A DNA stretch of 64,000 nucleotides from Oscillospiraceae bacterium (lineage in GTDB: Bacteria > Bacillota > Clostridia > UMGS1810): assembly GCA_015068705.1 (NCBI GenBank), contig SVJZ01000001.1, forward strand, positions 62,001 through 126,000, read 5' to 3'. Made by a program: the position numbers and the translations under genes. The notes under the pieces were generated by a model. That model had not been told where the DNA came from and did no database searches. It saw only the letters and a program-made list of their open reading frames with translations. Below are positions 1-8,735 of the stretch, piece after piece (the first letter of the stretch is position 1; the number at the start of each line of letters is the position of its first letter).

Positions 1-1151
1 CCACTACCGGGTTTGCCGTGATATTTGCTCAAGCTGCGCAATTTTGGTTTGCCGTCTGCAATGGCGATATGATGGGGACCGTCATGCCCCACCAAAATGA
101 AATCTTCCTGAAAATCAAACGGATGAAATTCTGCAAAGCTGCCGCCGATGTTCAACCGATCCATAATCAGCATGGCGATACAGGTTTTGAGGTCAAACTC
201 TCCACACATGGGAACGCCCTGCGCATTGAGAATGGAATTTCCCACAATAAAAGTGGATGCCAGTGTACGATGCAGGCTTCCCTCTAACCCCTCGTAATAA
301 TAAGCAAGTCCGGTCAGACGATGGGTTTCTACAAAATGGTCGAGTGCGACTGCGGTCTTTGCCGCCTGATACTTATCTGCGTCGGTCAGTTTGGTGGTAA
401 TGGGATCAGATTTTGGTTCGGGCATATCAAATTCGCGGTCAATCAGGCGGATTTTTTCTTCTACCTCTTCTTTGGTTATCGTCTGATATGCGGCAATCAT
501 GTCATCCATTTCCAAAAGCGGCACATGCAATCCAAAAGCACGGGAAACTGCGGTGGGATCTGCGTGCATATCATACATTGCCTCCAGGGCGTGCCCCATC
601 AGACCAATGCGTGCGCCCTTTAATCCGTTGAGTACTTTGGCAATATCGCACCAACGGGTAATCTCGGCATCTGCCTCGGCATCATCATGCAGAGTGCCAA
701 TGATCACATCATCCACCTTTTTGCCCATCCGGATGGCAACGCCGGTAAACTCGGGCACCGAGCATATATTATCATTTTCCAACTGCATTCTGGTGTTTGC
801 CTGCGTATAATCCATCGCCCTTCTCGGCTGCAACGCCACCATCACCATGGGAATCTCCATCTCACGGATGATGGGAGCAAAAACAGAAGAGGTGGCATAG
901 GTAATCATGTTGCAGAACAGCAAATCCAGCCCTGCCGATTTCATTTTTCCAACAGCATCATACGCTTTTTCACTGGTATCGATGATACCAAAATCCACCA
1001 TTTCCACATCATTTTGCTTTACCTTATCACAAAATTCACCGTGGAATCCGGTAAGGGTTTCTTGAAGTCCGGGAAACTGTGCCCAGTAAGTTCCGTGTGC
1101 CACAGCAAATATACCGATTTTTGCATTTCTTTTCTTTAATCTCTCAATCAT
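1..1151 (-). CDS. L-arabinose/L-fucose isomerase-like protein (C-terminus cut by window edge)
   Basis: My own minus-strand translation gives an open frame of about 383 residues from ATG 1151 that runs off the left edge, so the C-terminus is missing. It opens with KKRNAKIGIFAVAHGTYW, typical of the alpha/beta N-domain of the arabinose/fucose isomerase superfamily, and near the visible end carries a GEFDLKT segment and a GHDGPHH segment like the active-site region of that fold. Members interconvert aldoses and ketoses in the cytoplasm with a divalent metal. Divergent from an AraC regulator 112 bases away, which suggests an inducible sugar pathway. The exact sugar cannot be told. The family call is fairly firm, the substrate is not. 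Confidence 0.78.
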   Translation of the reverse strand, partial: MIERLKKRNAKIGIFAVAHGTYWAQFPGLQETLTGFHGEFCDKVKQNDVEMVDFGIIDTSEKAYDAVGKMKSAGLDLLFCNMITYATSSVFAPIIREMEIPMVMVALQPRRAMDYTQANTRMQLENDNICSVPEFTGVAIRMGKKVDDVIIGTLHDDAEADAEITRWCDIAKVLNGLKGARIGLMGHALEAMYDMHADPTAVSRAFGLHVPLLEMDDMIAAYQTITKEEVEEKIRLIDREFDMPEPKSDPITTKLTDADKYQAAKTAVALDHFVETHRLTGLAYYYEGLEGSLHRTLASTFIVGNSILNAQGVPMCGEFDLKTCIAMLIMDRLNIGGSFAEFHPFDFQEDFILVGHDGPHHIAIADGKPKLRSLSKYHGKPGS

Positions 1152-1181
1152 GTAATGCACCCCTATCATTTAAAATTTGTC

Positions 1182-1210
1182 TTGATTTTACACGATGGAT
1201 GGCATATAAT
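1182..1210 (+). promoter_or_regulatory. Sigma-A promoter for the AraC regulator
   Basis: TTGATT at 1182-1187, a 17-base spacer, and TATAAT at 1205-1210. It lies in the divergent spacer, so a regulator bound here could act on both genes. On the other strand a weaker TTTACA-N17-TATACA can be read for the isomerase. Confidence 0.7.
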
Positions 1211-1262
1211 CAATGTATAAATCAAATCTGTTTTTGTGTAAAATAAAGATGGGGGTGTGGCT

Positions 1263-2102
1263 ATGCTTTTGGGTGATATCCATCCGTTTCTGCGATATGT
1301 ACGTTACCTTGTGCTGGATGCCGATTCCGCCTATGCACCGGCGGTCGGATACGATGCACGATTATTTTATACCCATAACGGCACCGGCGTGATATCGGTT
1401 GCAGGAACAGACTATCCCATGCAACGAGGCAGTGCGTTATTTATCAATGCCGGTATCCCCTATCATCTCAAAACGCCCGACCACGGGGTTACCTATCTTG
1501 CATTCAACTTTGACTACACCCAATATGCGTGTGAAAGAAAAATGCCCATCGCACCGGATGAGCCGGCACGCTTTTCGCCCGACCGCATCACCGAACGGGT
1601 GAGTTTTACCGATTGTCCCGATTGGAACGTGGCGGTATTTTTGGAGCATGTCTTGGACGAGGAAACTGCCCTCGAACAAATGGAACGGGAATTTTCCCAG
1701 CGTCTGCTCTACTATGAGTGTTCCATCAGCAGTCGGTTTTCTCTCTTTTTACTCAAATGCGCCCGCGCCTATCATGCACCGCACGGACAAAGCGTTACCC
1801 ATCGGGTGATCGACTATGTGCATACCCACTTTGATGAGCCACTTACCAATCAAACCTTGGGCGCACACTTTGGGCTGCACCCCAATCATATCAGCAGCCT
1901 CATCAAGCAGATGACCGGAATGCCGCTGCACCAGTATGTGCTACACGTTCGCCTGACCAATGCCATCTCCATGTTGGAGGAAGGGAAGCACAGCATCGGC
2001 GAAATTGCAGAAAAATGCGGATTTTGTGATGTGTACTACTTTTCCAGATATTTTAAGCAGGCAACCGGCACCCCGCCAAATAAATATAGAGGAAAACAAT
2101 AA
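1263..2102 (+). CDS. AraC family transcriptional regulator
   Basis: About 279 residues. The N-terminal half is a cupin-like sensor domain (small-ligand binding is the family norm); the last ~100 residues hold the two AraC helix-turn-helix motifs, ending in the signature IAEKCGFCDVYYFSRYFKQ followed by a GTPPNKYR tail. I chose ATG 1263 because the GGGGG run about 8 bases upstream fits a Shine-Dalgarno; GTG 1257 is an in-frame alternative. Divergent from the isomerase-like gene and convergent with a TIM-barrel isomerase, so it probably controls one or both in response to a sugar. The inducer is unknown. Confidence 0.88.
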   Translation: MLLGDIHPFLRYVRYLVLDADSAYAPAVGYDARLFYTHNGTGVISVAGTDYPMQRGSALFINAGIPYHLKTPDHGVTYLAFNFDYTQYACERKMPIAPDEPARFSPDRITERVSFTDCPDWNVAVFLEHVLDEETALEQMEREFSQRLLYYECSISSRFSLFLLKCARAYHAPHGQSVTHRVIDYVHTHFDEPLTNQTLGAHFGLHPNHISSLIKQMTGMPLHQYVLHVRLTNAISMLEEGKHSIGEIAEKCGFCDVYYFSRYFKQATGTPPNKYRGKQ

Positions 2103-2127
2103 AAGGCGCAGGATCTGCGCCTTTTTT
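2101..2127. terminator. Bidirectional intrinsic terminator
   Basis: AAAAGGCGCA, a short loop, TGCGCCTTTTTT. It sits between two convergent stops and has A and T tracts on both sides, so it can serve the AraC gene and the opposite isomerase gene. Confidence 0.85.
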
Positions 2128-2129
2128 GC

Positions 2130-2987
2130 TTATTTTCTTTTTACAATATCCTTTGCAATTGCATTGAGGAGCAGACACGCCTGCTCAAAAAGCGGGTCGG
2201 ACAATCCCTCGGGAAGTTTGGTTTCGATGGAAAATACCCCATCAAATCCGATTTCATAAAGTGCGTCGGCAAAATCCTCCCACTTTACCCGCCCCATCCG
2301 CGGAATCATGTGCAAATCATCCCCAGGAATGCTATCGTGTACATGAAGGGTACGAATTTCCCTTCCTAATCTTCGCACCTCATCCCCGATTGACAATCCA
2401 AACGCCTTGGCGTGCCCCGTGTCCAGACAAATCTTAAAATGGGGATCATCCATTTCCTGCACAAAACGCAGGATATCCTCCGGCTTTGCAATGGAAAAAC
2501 CTAAAAAAGGCATGTTTTCCAGGCAAACAGTTACGCCGTATTCCTTTGCGACACCTAGCAATTCCTTCATAAACGAAAGGTTGATATCCCATGTTTTCTG
2601 CTCGTTTCCGGAGCCAACATCCTCCACGCCAAAGGGCATCAAGGGATGAATGACCCAATTTTTGCACCCAAGCATAGCTGCCGCACGAATGGAAATGGTC
2701 ATTTTTTCCATACGCTCGGCTCTATCCTGCTCTGTGGCATCCATGGGCGGGCAGCGCCACGGCCCGTGCACCTGATGGATCTTGATACCTGCTGCATCGG
2801 CAAGCAACTTTTCCCGACGCAGAATGGAATCTACCAGCACCTCATCCGCGGTGTAAAGTTCACCGGAAGTATTTGACATATTAAAATCTGCGCAATCATA
2901 CCCGTGGGATTTTAGTTTTTGGTAGCGATTGTCGCCCCATCTGCCGTATGCGTAATCCCCGATTGCAAAACTCATGCCAAGTTTCAT
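2130..2987 (-). CDS. Sugar phosphate isomerase/epimerase family (TIM barrel)
   Basis: 285 residues from ATG 2987. AGGAG lies 8 bases before this start; the upstream ATG 2993 is too close to the SD. The sequence follows the AP-endonuclease-2-like TIM barrel of xylose-isomerase-like enzymes: barrel strands with acidic and histidine metal ligands are visible at VCLENMPF (Glu), ICLDTGHAKAF (Asp/His), TLHVHDS (His/Asp) and FSIETK (Glu). Such proteins isomerise or epimerise sugars, keto-sugars or inositols. It faces the AraC gene tail to tail. The substrate is undetermined. Confidence 0.82.
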   Translation of the reverse strand: MKLGMSFAIGDYAYGRWGDNRYQKLKSHGYDCADFNMSNTSGELYTADEVLVDSILRREKLLADAAGIKIHQVHGPWRCPPMDATEQDRAERMEKMTISIRAAAMLGCKNWVIHPLMPFGVEDVGSGNEQKTWDINLSFMKELLGVAKEYGVTVCLENMPFLGFSIAKPEDILRFVQEMDDPHFKICLDTGHAKAFGLSIGDEVRRLGREIRTLHVHDSIPGDDLHMIPRMGRVKWEDFADALYEIGFDGVFSIETKLPEGLSDPLFEQACLLLNAIAKDIVKRK

Positions 2988-3061
2988 ATTCATCGCTCCT
3001 GTTTATGTAAAAATTTTGTTCCTGTATCATCTACACTTGTCTTAACATGAAAAATCAAATA

Positions 3062-3090
3062 TTGCCATTCTCACCGTAATATGTTACAAT
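3062..3090 (+). promoter_or_regulatory. Promoter of trmB
   Basis: TTGCCA at 3062-3067, 17 bases, TACAAT at 3085-3090. A transcript starting about 7 bases downstream would exclude the upstream ATG at 3089 and so supports ATG 3125 as the trmB start. Confidence 0.75.
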
Positions 3091-3124
3091 GATATCCTCA
3101 ACCAAAGTAAAAGGAGATTGTAAC

Positions 3125-3772
3125 ATGAGATTTCGAAGAAAAAAACATTTGGATGAACGTCTGGAAGCTTGCTCGGACATCATCATATATGACATAGAAA
3201 AGTTTAACAGCAACATCAAATCCGTTTTTGAAAACAACAACCCGGTTTGTATGGAAATCGGTTGCGGAAAGGGTCGCTTTATATTAGAAACTGCAACGAA
3301 AAATCCTGACACAAACTACATTGCCGTTGAAAAAAACCTAAACGCACTTTTGAGTGCTGCTGAAAAAATCAAGGCGGCAGGTTTATCAAACGTAATATTT
3401 CTTGCCGGCGATGTAAATATGCTCCGTAATTTTGAAACAACAACAAAGTGCGAGATTATATACATCAATTTCTGCGACCCCTGGCACAAAAACGCTTACA
3501 GAAAACGCAGATTAACCCATCGCAACCACTTGATTTTATGGGAAAAGCTTTTAAAACCAAATGGCGAAATTCACTTTAAAACAGATAACCGGATGTTGTT
3601 TGAGTTTTCCTTAAATTCCTTTTCGGAATATGATATGAAGCTGAAAAACATCACCCTTGACCTTCATAATTCGGGTTTTGAGGGAAACGTTGTAACAGAA
3701 TACGAACAGATTTTTTCCGAAAAAGGTCAACCCATTTACAGGTGCGAAGCAAGCTTTCGTTTCAGGGAATAG
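3125..3772 (+). CDS. trmB: tRNA (guanine-N7-)-methyltransferase TrmB
   Basis: 215 residues. It methylates G46 of tRNA to m7G using S-adenosylmethionine. The SAM-binding motif CMEIGCGKGRF, the acidic strand end IAVEKN and the TrmB hallmark FCDPWHKNAYRKRRLTH are all visible, and the length is normal. ATG 3125 is preceded by AAAGGAG at good spacing and is the first ATG after the likely transcription start. The reading frame is visibly richer in A and T than its neighbours and the gene stands alone, which could mean separate acquisition; trmB is nonetheless a housekeeping gene in most bacteria. A hairpin cluster follows the stop. Confidence 0.93.
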   Translation: MRFRRKKHLDERLEACSDIIIYDIEKFNSNIKSVFENNNPVCMEIGCGKGRFILETATKNPDTNYIAVEKNLNALLSAAEKIKAAGLSNVIFLAGDVNMLRNFETTTKCEIIYINFCDPWHKNAYRKRRLTHRNHLILWEKLLKPNGEIHFKTDNRMLFEFSLNSFSEYDMKLKNITLDLHNSGFEGNVVTEYEQIFSEKGQPIYRCEASFRFRE

Positions 3773-3808
3773 CAAACATCATTTAAGATGCATCCCGTTA
3801 TACCATAA

Positions 3809-3912
3809 GTAAAAATGCTTGCTTGCAAGGGCATTTTTACGCAGCCGTCAATATTACAGGATGTACATAGTACATATGCGACGGAGTCGCAAAGACTTGC
3901 TATGCAAGTCTT
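3809..3912 (+). repeat. Cluster of hairpins after trmB (terminator plus possible dispersed element)
   Basis: Three perfect stems follow each other: GTAAAAATGC at 3809-3818 with GCATTTTTAC at 3831-3840; GCGAC/GTCGC at 3878-3890; and AAGACTTGC/GCAAGTCTT at 3892-3912 with a 3-base loop. Between the first two lies TGTAC-ATA-GTACA (about 3862-3874). The first stem may terminate trmB. The rest of the ~320-base spacer 3773-4096 holds no gene I can support, only the next promoter. The close packing of stems resembles a non-coding repeat element, but I see no second copy in this window. Confidence 0.5.
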
Positions 3913-4008
3913 ACTGTATATATTATACCACAAAAAACCAAACGCGGTCAACACAAATGATGGATGCATGGGTGCGATATGTTGCTCCTTTTCATGAGGT
4001 GTAAACAA

Positions 4009-4037
4009 TTGACACAAAATGCATTTTATGGTAAACT
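4009..4037 (+). promoter_or_regulatory. Promoter of the LRR surface protein
   Basis: TTGACA at 4009-4014, exactly 17 bases, TAAACT at 4032-4037. This is a near-consensus sigma-A promoter. Confidence 0.8.
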
Positions 4038-4050
4038 GTGGTTGTTATCT

Positions 4051-4069
4051 TCCCGGTTTTTATCCGGGA
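4051..4069 (+). other. 5' UTR hairpin before the LRR gene
   Basis: TCCCGG, a 7-base loop, CCGGGA. It begins only a few bases after the expected transcription start and ends about 14 bases before the ribosome site. It lacks a T tract next to the stem, so it looks like an mRNA-stabilising or translation-modulating stem rather than a terminator. Confidence 0.45.
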
Positions 4070-4096
4070 TAAAATAAATTTTACGGAGTGATAGAA

Positions 4097-6718
4097 TTGA
4101 AACGAGCAATTTCCATTTTGTTATGTGCGCTGATGCTGTTGCCCATCTTTCCTGCTATTCATGCATTTGCCGCCATCAGACCCGGTTCGGGCACTTGCGG
4201 TGATGGCATTACCTGGACGGTGGATGCCGACGGTGTGCTTACCATCACCGGTACCGGCGATATCAAAGATTACACCGGCAACGGTTCTCTTTACGATCCT
4301 ACACAATATTTATTTTTCAACGAGATAATTACAAGAGCAGTGGTGGGCGAAGGAATTACTTCGATTGGAAATAAATTCTTTTATGAGTGTGAAAATCTGA
4401 CCGAGGTGTCTCTCCCATCCACACTTACCTCGATTGGAGAAGATGCATTTTATTATTGCTCCAAACTTACCTCAATTGACCTGCCGGACAGTGTAACTAC
4501 TATTGGAAATAATGCGTTTTATTATTGTCGGGCACTTGCACAGGTGAAATGGTCTGCAAATCTAACTACCATCGGGGATAAGGCGTTTTATCGCTCTGCC
4601 CTGACCTCGGTTTCTCTGCCATCGAAATTGGTCAGCGTAGGTTGGGAAGCATTTTCGCAAAATGGTATGACTGAGCTCACCCTCCCTGCGTCCCTGGAGC
4701 ACATTGGCAAGGGCGCATTCGCTACCAACAGAATCGCATCGCTCCAATTGCCGCAGGGGTTAAAAACCCTTGGTGAAGAAGCATTCAAGGGTAATGCCTT
4801 TACATCTGTGACCATTCCGGCAGCAATTACCGACTTGGAAGATGGTGTATTTATGGGATGTGAGAGCCTTGCTTCGGTCACCTTCCCGCCTGCTATGAAT
4901 TCCATCGGTAACTCTGCCTTTTACGGTTGTACCGCACTGACCGAACTTTCCCTTCCATCTACTCTTACCTTTATTGGAGCAGACGCATTCTCCGCCTATG
5001 CATCCAATCAGGACAACTGGACAGATGGTTTCTTGTGCTGGGACGATTATTTGCTGGCAACAGATGAAATAAGTGGCGCCGTTTCCATCCCGAACGGAAT
5101 CCGTCTGATTGCCGGCGGTGCTTTTTCCTACAATGAAGATATCACCTCAGTAACGATTCCCGGCAGTGTGGTCAGTATCGGTGATTTGGCTTTTGCAGGT
5201 TGTTCGAAAATGACCTCTGTTTCATTTTCTCCCGGTCTTGCCTCCATTGGTTACCAGGCTTTCCAGAACTGCTCTGCGCTAACTAATATTTCCCTTCCAA
5301 ATACCGTCACCTTTATCGACGAATATGCTTTTGAGAGATGTAGCAAATTGGAAACCATATCACTTTCCAATGCATTAACCTCATTGGGATACATGGCTTT
5401 TTCTGATTGCACTTCTCTGTCTTCCATCGCCCTGCCCGACAAGCTGACAGAAATGGGGGATTGGATATTTAATGAATGTACCGCATTGGAAACTGTTACC
5501 TTTGGTACCGGACTTACCAAAATCCCGGAGGCGGCTTTTAACAATTGCTCATCGCTCGCATCGGTTTCTCTTCCTGAAAATGTCAAGACTGTTTCTTACC
5601 AGGCGTTTTACGGTTGTGAAGCGCTGGATTCATTTTCGGCAACAGGGGTGCAAACCATTGATGGATGGGCTTTTGATGGTTGCGCGGCTCTTTCGTCCAT
5701 CAGCTTACCCGATGCCGCTATTTTGACCGCAAGCGGTGTGTTTGAGGACACTGCCTATTACAAAAACGAGAGCAACTGGGAAAACAATGTACTCTATATT
5801 GGCTCGCTTCTGGTTGATGCCCGAACAGGAATTGCATCCGACTATACGGTAAAAACAGGAACCAAAAGTCTTGGCGGATCAGCATTTTCCGGTGTTCGTC
5901 TTACCTCTCTCTCCCTACCCGACGGACTTCTCCTCATCGGCGAAAGTGCATTGGCAGATGCCACCTATACCAGACTTACCGTGCCGAATTCCGTTACCTA
6001 TATCGGTGACAGTGCCTTTGCCAACTCGCTCAGCCTGTCCTCTATCACTCTTCCCGAAACAGCGACCTATGTAGGTGCGCGGGCATTCCACGGTTGTAAC
6101 AGATTGACCAACGTGGTGCTTCCCAAGGGAATTACCGCCATCAACGATTATCTGTTTTTCGGTTGCAACGGGTTACAATCGGTTACCATTCCCAATGGCG
6201 TAACCACCATTGGTACCCAGAGTTTTGTCAAATGTGGTGCAGTACCCAAAATCATCCTGCCGGCAACCGTTACCCTGATTAAAGAATATGCATTTACTTA
6301 TGCCACCTATCTGCCGGTGGTGAAAAAGCTCTATATCCCCGCCGGCGCTGTGCTGGAAGAAAGTTGTATCAACGGTGGCACCGACATTTACGGATTTTCC
6401 GGCACATCAGCCGAAGCATATGCCCAAAAATACGGCAACAATTTTTATTCCAGAGGCGGTGCAACCACCAAAACCGCTTCCTACGCGACACGTTCGGACA
6501 ACACCATTACCCTTAATGTTTCGACAACAGAAGATACCGGCACAGTGAGCATCGGTTTGTACGATGCATCTAACAAGCTCATCGACTGCTGCACGCAGGC
6601 ACAGTATGAGGCAACCTTTGCTGACGACCCCACCATTGCTTATGCAAAAATATTTGCATGGAATTCTATGGACAGCATGGCGGCAAGTGGCACAGCAGAA
6701 ACGGCACAAATCAATTAA
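4097..6718 (+). CDS. BspA-type leucine-rich repeat surface protein
   Basis: 873 residues from TTG 4097, chosen because ACGGAG lies 8 bases upstream; GTG 4088 would overlap that SD. The N-terminus is a signal peptide (KR followed by a hydrophobic run ending at HAFA). From about residue 60 to 760 it is built of LRR_5 units of about 23 residues, with recurring cores such as LTSIGEDAFYYCSKL and VTTIGNNAFYYC. One non-repeat insertion lies near residues 300-320 and another near 555-580. The last ~90 residues form a non-repeat domain with no sortase motif or transmembrane anchor. Such proteins are secreted or surface-bound, and some mediate adhesion. It is monocistronic, with its own promoter and terminator. 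Confidence 0.88.
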   Translation: MKRAISILLCALMLLPIFPAIHAFAAIRPGSGTCGDGITWTVDADGVLTITGTGDIKDYTGNGSLYDPTQYLFFNEIITRAVVGEGITSIGNKFFYECENLTEVSLPSTLTSIGEDAFYYCSKLTSIDLPDSVTTIGNNAFYYCRALAQVKWSANLTTIGDKAFYRSALTSVSLPSKLVSVGWEAFSQNGMTELTLPASLEHIGKGAFATNRIASLQLPQGLKTLGEEAFKGNAFTSVTIPAAITDLEDGVFMGCESLASVTFPPAMNSIGNSAFYGCTALTELSLPSTLTFIGADAFSAYASNQDNWTDGFLCWDDYLLATDEISGAVSIPNGIRLIAGGAFSYNEDITSVTIPGSVVSIGDLAFAGCSKMTSVSFSPGLASIGYQAFQNCSALTNISLPNTVTFIDEYAFERCSKLETISLSNALTSLGYMAFSDCTSLSSIALPDKLTEMGDWIFNECTALETVTFGTGLTKIPEAAFNNCSSLASVSLPENVKTVSYQAFYGCEALDSFSATGVQTIDGWAFDGCAALSSISLPDAAILTASGVFEDTAYYKNESNWENNVLYIGSLLVDARTGIASDYTVKTGTKSLGGSAFSGVRLTSLSLPDGLLLIGESALADATYTRLTVPNSVTYIGDSAFANSLSLSSITLPETATYVGARAFHGCNRLTNVVLPKGITAINDYLFFGCNGLQSVTIPNGVTTIGTQSFVKCGAVPKIILPATVTLIKEYAFTYATYLPVVKKLYIPAGAVLEESCINGGTDIYGFSGTSAEAYAQKYGNNFYSRGGATTKTASYATRSDNTITLNVSTTEDTGTVSIGLYDASNKLIDCCTQAQYEATFADDPTIAYAKIFAWNSMDSMAASGTAETAQIN

Positions 6719-6737
6719 ATGCATCAAATAAATGTAT

Positions 6738-6772
6738 CAAAAAACGCACACCCTGTGGTGTGCGTTTTTTCT
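6738..6772. terminator. Bidirectional intrinsic terminator
   Basis: AAAAAACGCACACC, a 4-base loop, GGTGTGCGTTTTTT. It separates the LRR gene from the convergent esterase gene and is symmetrical enough to work both ways. Confidence 0.9.
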
Positions 6773-7788
6773 TATAAATCCTGCCAGATGAAATCAAAGC
6801 CGGTATCTTCGGGATTGAATTCATGCCCTCCGGAAAATACGCAGAAGGAAAATTCGTTTTCCTTACCCAATTGCTCATAAACCTTTTTCAGACGGGATGC
6901 CTGCCCATGTGCACCTGTTACATCAAACACATCGTCCTTGTCTGCCACCTCGATGTATAACCGACGAGGCGCAATGAGTGCCGCAATTTCTGCATCCAGG
7001 AAGGTAAAACCTGAGTTAAACCATGTCCAGTCTGCCCACGAGTACGCCAGACGGTCATTAAACCAACAACTGCTGCATGCACGTTTGACACGAGTATCCA
7101 ACGCCGTATGTAAAATGGTATAGAATCCACCATAGGACAATCCTGCCATGGAAAATTCGTCGCAATTTAAATCCTCTCTGCCATGCAGATAATCGGTTGC
7201 CACAGAAAGGGCAAACAACTCCAATGCGGTAATGGAACCGCCCAGTTGTTTGAGTTTTGCGTCGATTGCAACACGGTCAAATTTCTCGCCGCATGCATCG
7301 GGATTCCACAAGAGCATCTGCGGTGCATAAACCGCCATGCCACGGTGCAAAATGCGACCGGAAAAATTGCGGTAATTTTGCCCGCGGTCATCATAAAACG
7401 CACTGATCATTTCTGGAGTACCGCTCCCTCCATGCTGGGCGATAACCACGCGCGGTTTTTCAACGCCGGTCGGAAGCATCAGGATTCCGTATGCTTTCAG
7501 ACCCATTTCCATATCCAGAGTAACACGGTAAATGCGGCACAGTTCATCCTCTGCCACAAACTCCTCATGTGCAGAAAATTCCCTACTTACATCCCCCACC
7601 AAAGGCCATCCGAACATCTGTTTGAGTTTGTCGCGATACTGCTCCGGATTCTGCATCACCTGTTCCAAAAAGAGCTCTCTTGCGCCAAGCGTTTCCGCCT
7701 CTCTTTTTGCGATAACATCCTTGATGCTATTTAAGTAGGTTGTACGATATGCATTTCCGATTGCTTTGTCTGTTTCCCGATACTGCAT
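6772..7788 (-). CDS. Alpha/beta hydrolase, acetyl-xylan-esterase/dienelactone-hydrolase-like
   Basis: 338 residues from ATG 7788, which has GGGGG six bases upstream; ATG 7812 is an alternative with a weaker site. The fold is shown by GILMLPTG, VVIAQHGGSGTPE (oxyanion region) and the nucleophile elbow GLSYGGFYT (Ser), with later Asp (VADKDDVFD) and His (SGGHEFNPE) completing a triad. The family removes acyl or acetyl groups from polysaccharides or small esters. It has no signal peptide, so it is likely cytoplasmic. It lies 46 bases after glpP on the same strand and may be read through from that operon, though a link to glycerol is not obvious. Confidence 0.75.
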   Translation of the reverse strand: MQYRETDKAIGNAYRTTYLNSIKDVIAKREAETLGARELFLEQVMQNPEQYRDKLKQMFGWPLVGDVSREFSAHEEFVAEDELCRIYRVTLDMEMGLKAYGILMLPTGVEKPRVVIAQHGGSGTPEMISAFYDDRGQNYRNFSGRILHRGMAVYAPQMLLWNPDACGEKFDRVAIDAKLKQLGGSITALELFALSVATDYLHGREDLNCDEFSMAGLSYGGFYTILHTALDTRVKRACSSCWFNDRLAYSWADWTWFNSGFTFLDAEIAALIAPRRLYIEVADKDDVFDVTGAHGQASRLKKVYEQLGKENEFSFCVFSGGHEFNPEDTGFDFIWQDL

Positions 7789-7834
7789 GCCAATCCCCCA
7801 TTTCGTTGTCATTTGCCGTCAACACAAAATATCT

Positions 7835-8386
7835 TTACGCCTTATTCCACAAGCTCTGCTTACCAGTAGAAATTGCCGTTGCCCCCGCGTCAAATGCTGC
7901 GCTTGCCGCATCCTCGTCATCAATAAGGCCCCCTGCAATAACAGGGATTTGTTGCATCCGGCAAAGCCGTCTGATGGGAGAAAGTGCAATTCCGGGCATG
8001 ATTTCTATCATATCTGCCTTAGAGCCTTTGAGGGTTTCCAGGGCCGTTTCCACCGAATGAGAATCCACCGCAAAGAAACGTTGCACCGTAAACATGCCCA
8101 GCTCGTGCGCCGTTCTAATGAGATTTGCCCGCGTGCTGATGATTCCGTCCACACCAATGTGGCGGACGTAAACCATCCCACTCTTATCTTTGCCTAACCC
8201 TGATGCAAGATCCAAATGGATGAGCATCTGCTTGCCACTTTCATGGGCGCGGTCAAGGCGTTTTTTGATGGTCAAAAGGTCGGGGCTTAAATCAAAAATG
8301 GTGGTTACATCCGATTTGAGCGCCGCGTCAAATTCCTCCTGGGTTCTTATGGCGGCAATGATACTGCCGGGTTCCAACAAATTCAT
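7835..8386 (-). CDS. glpP: Glycerol-3-phosphate-responsive antiterminator GlpP
   Basis: 183 residues from ATG 8386 (AGGGG about 9 bases upstream). GlpP is an RNA-binding TIM-barrel-like protein that, with glycerol-3-phosphate bound, prevents termination in leaders of glycerol genes. Family-typical segments are LIHLDLASGLGKD, GIISTRANLI, VQRFFAVDSHSVETAL, EIMPGIALSPIR and PVIAGGLIDDEDA. The gene is fourth in the glycerol oxidation operon, 4 bases after the DUF1667 gene, and the leader of that operon holds a strong terminator (11426-11474). The sequence therefore suggests that GlpP controls its own operon. Confidence 0.93.
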   Translation of the reverse strand: MNLLEPGSIIAAIRTQEEFDAALKSDVTTIFDLSPDLLTIKKRLDRAHESGKQMLIHLDLASGLGKDKSGMVYVRHIGVDGIISTRANLIRTAHELGMFTVQRFFAVDSHSVETALETLKGSKADMIEIMPGIALSPIRRLCRMQQIPVIAGGLIDDEDAASAAFDAGATAISTGKQSLWNKA

Positions 8387-8390
8387 ACGG

Positions 8391-8735
8391 TCATCCCCTG
8401 TTTTGTGTAGCGACAATTTTGGTACCAAATACCTCCCCTATTATAACATCCCCTACTTGAATTGGCAAGGGGGCAATGACAGAATTGATCAAATTCATGC
8501 ATTCCGCCATTTTCTCCTTGGGAATGGTGCCTTGGGTTTTTACTGCAACCATGCTGCCATCCGTGCAACGAACGGTAGAGGTTACCGTTCGCATAGGATT
8601 GATGCACTCGGTCTCGGCATATCGTTTCCCCTTGGGGCAGGTGTTTCCTGTTACTCTGGTTACTGTGCCGTTTTCCAGGGTGACCGACAAGGTGCACCCC
8701 AACGGGCACACGATACAGGTAAGTTCTCTCTCCAT
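8391..8735 (-). CDS. DUF1667 domain protein of the glycerol-3-phosphate dehydrogenase operon
   Basis: 114 residues from ATG 8735, which overlaps the stop of the preceding gene (TGATG); GTG 8738 is an in-frame alternative. The N-terminus holds a cysteine motif CIVCPLGC and a fourth Cys in NTCPKGKRY, consistent with a metal or Fe-S site. DUF1667 proteins are regularly the third member of clostridial GlpA-like/oxidoreductase/DUF1667 operons. Its role is not established; electron transfer within the dehydrogenase complex is an inference. Confidence 0.88.
   Translation of the reverse strand: MERELTCIVCPLGCTLSVTLENGTVTRVTGNTCPKGKRYAETECINPMRTVTSTVRCTDGSMVAVKTQGTIPKEKMAECMNLINSVIAPLPIQVGDVIIGEVFGTKIVATQNRG

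Noticed and set aside
4300-6300. DNA-level tandem repeat or CRISPR-like array in the LRR gene
   Set aside because: The periodicity is about 23 codons at protein level with diverged bases; there are no identical repeats or spacers.
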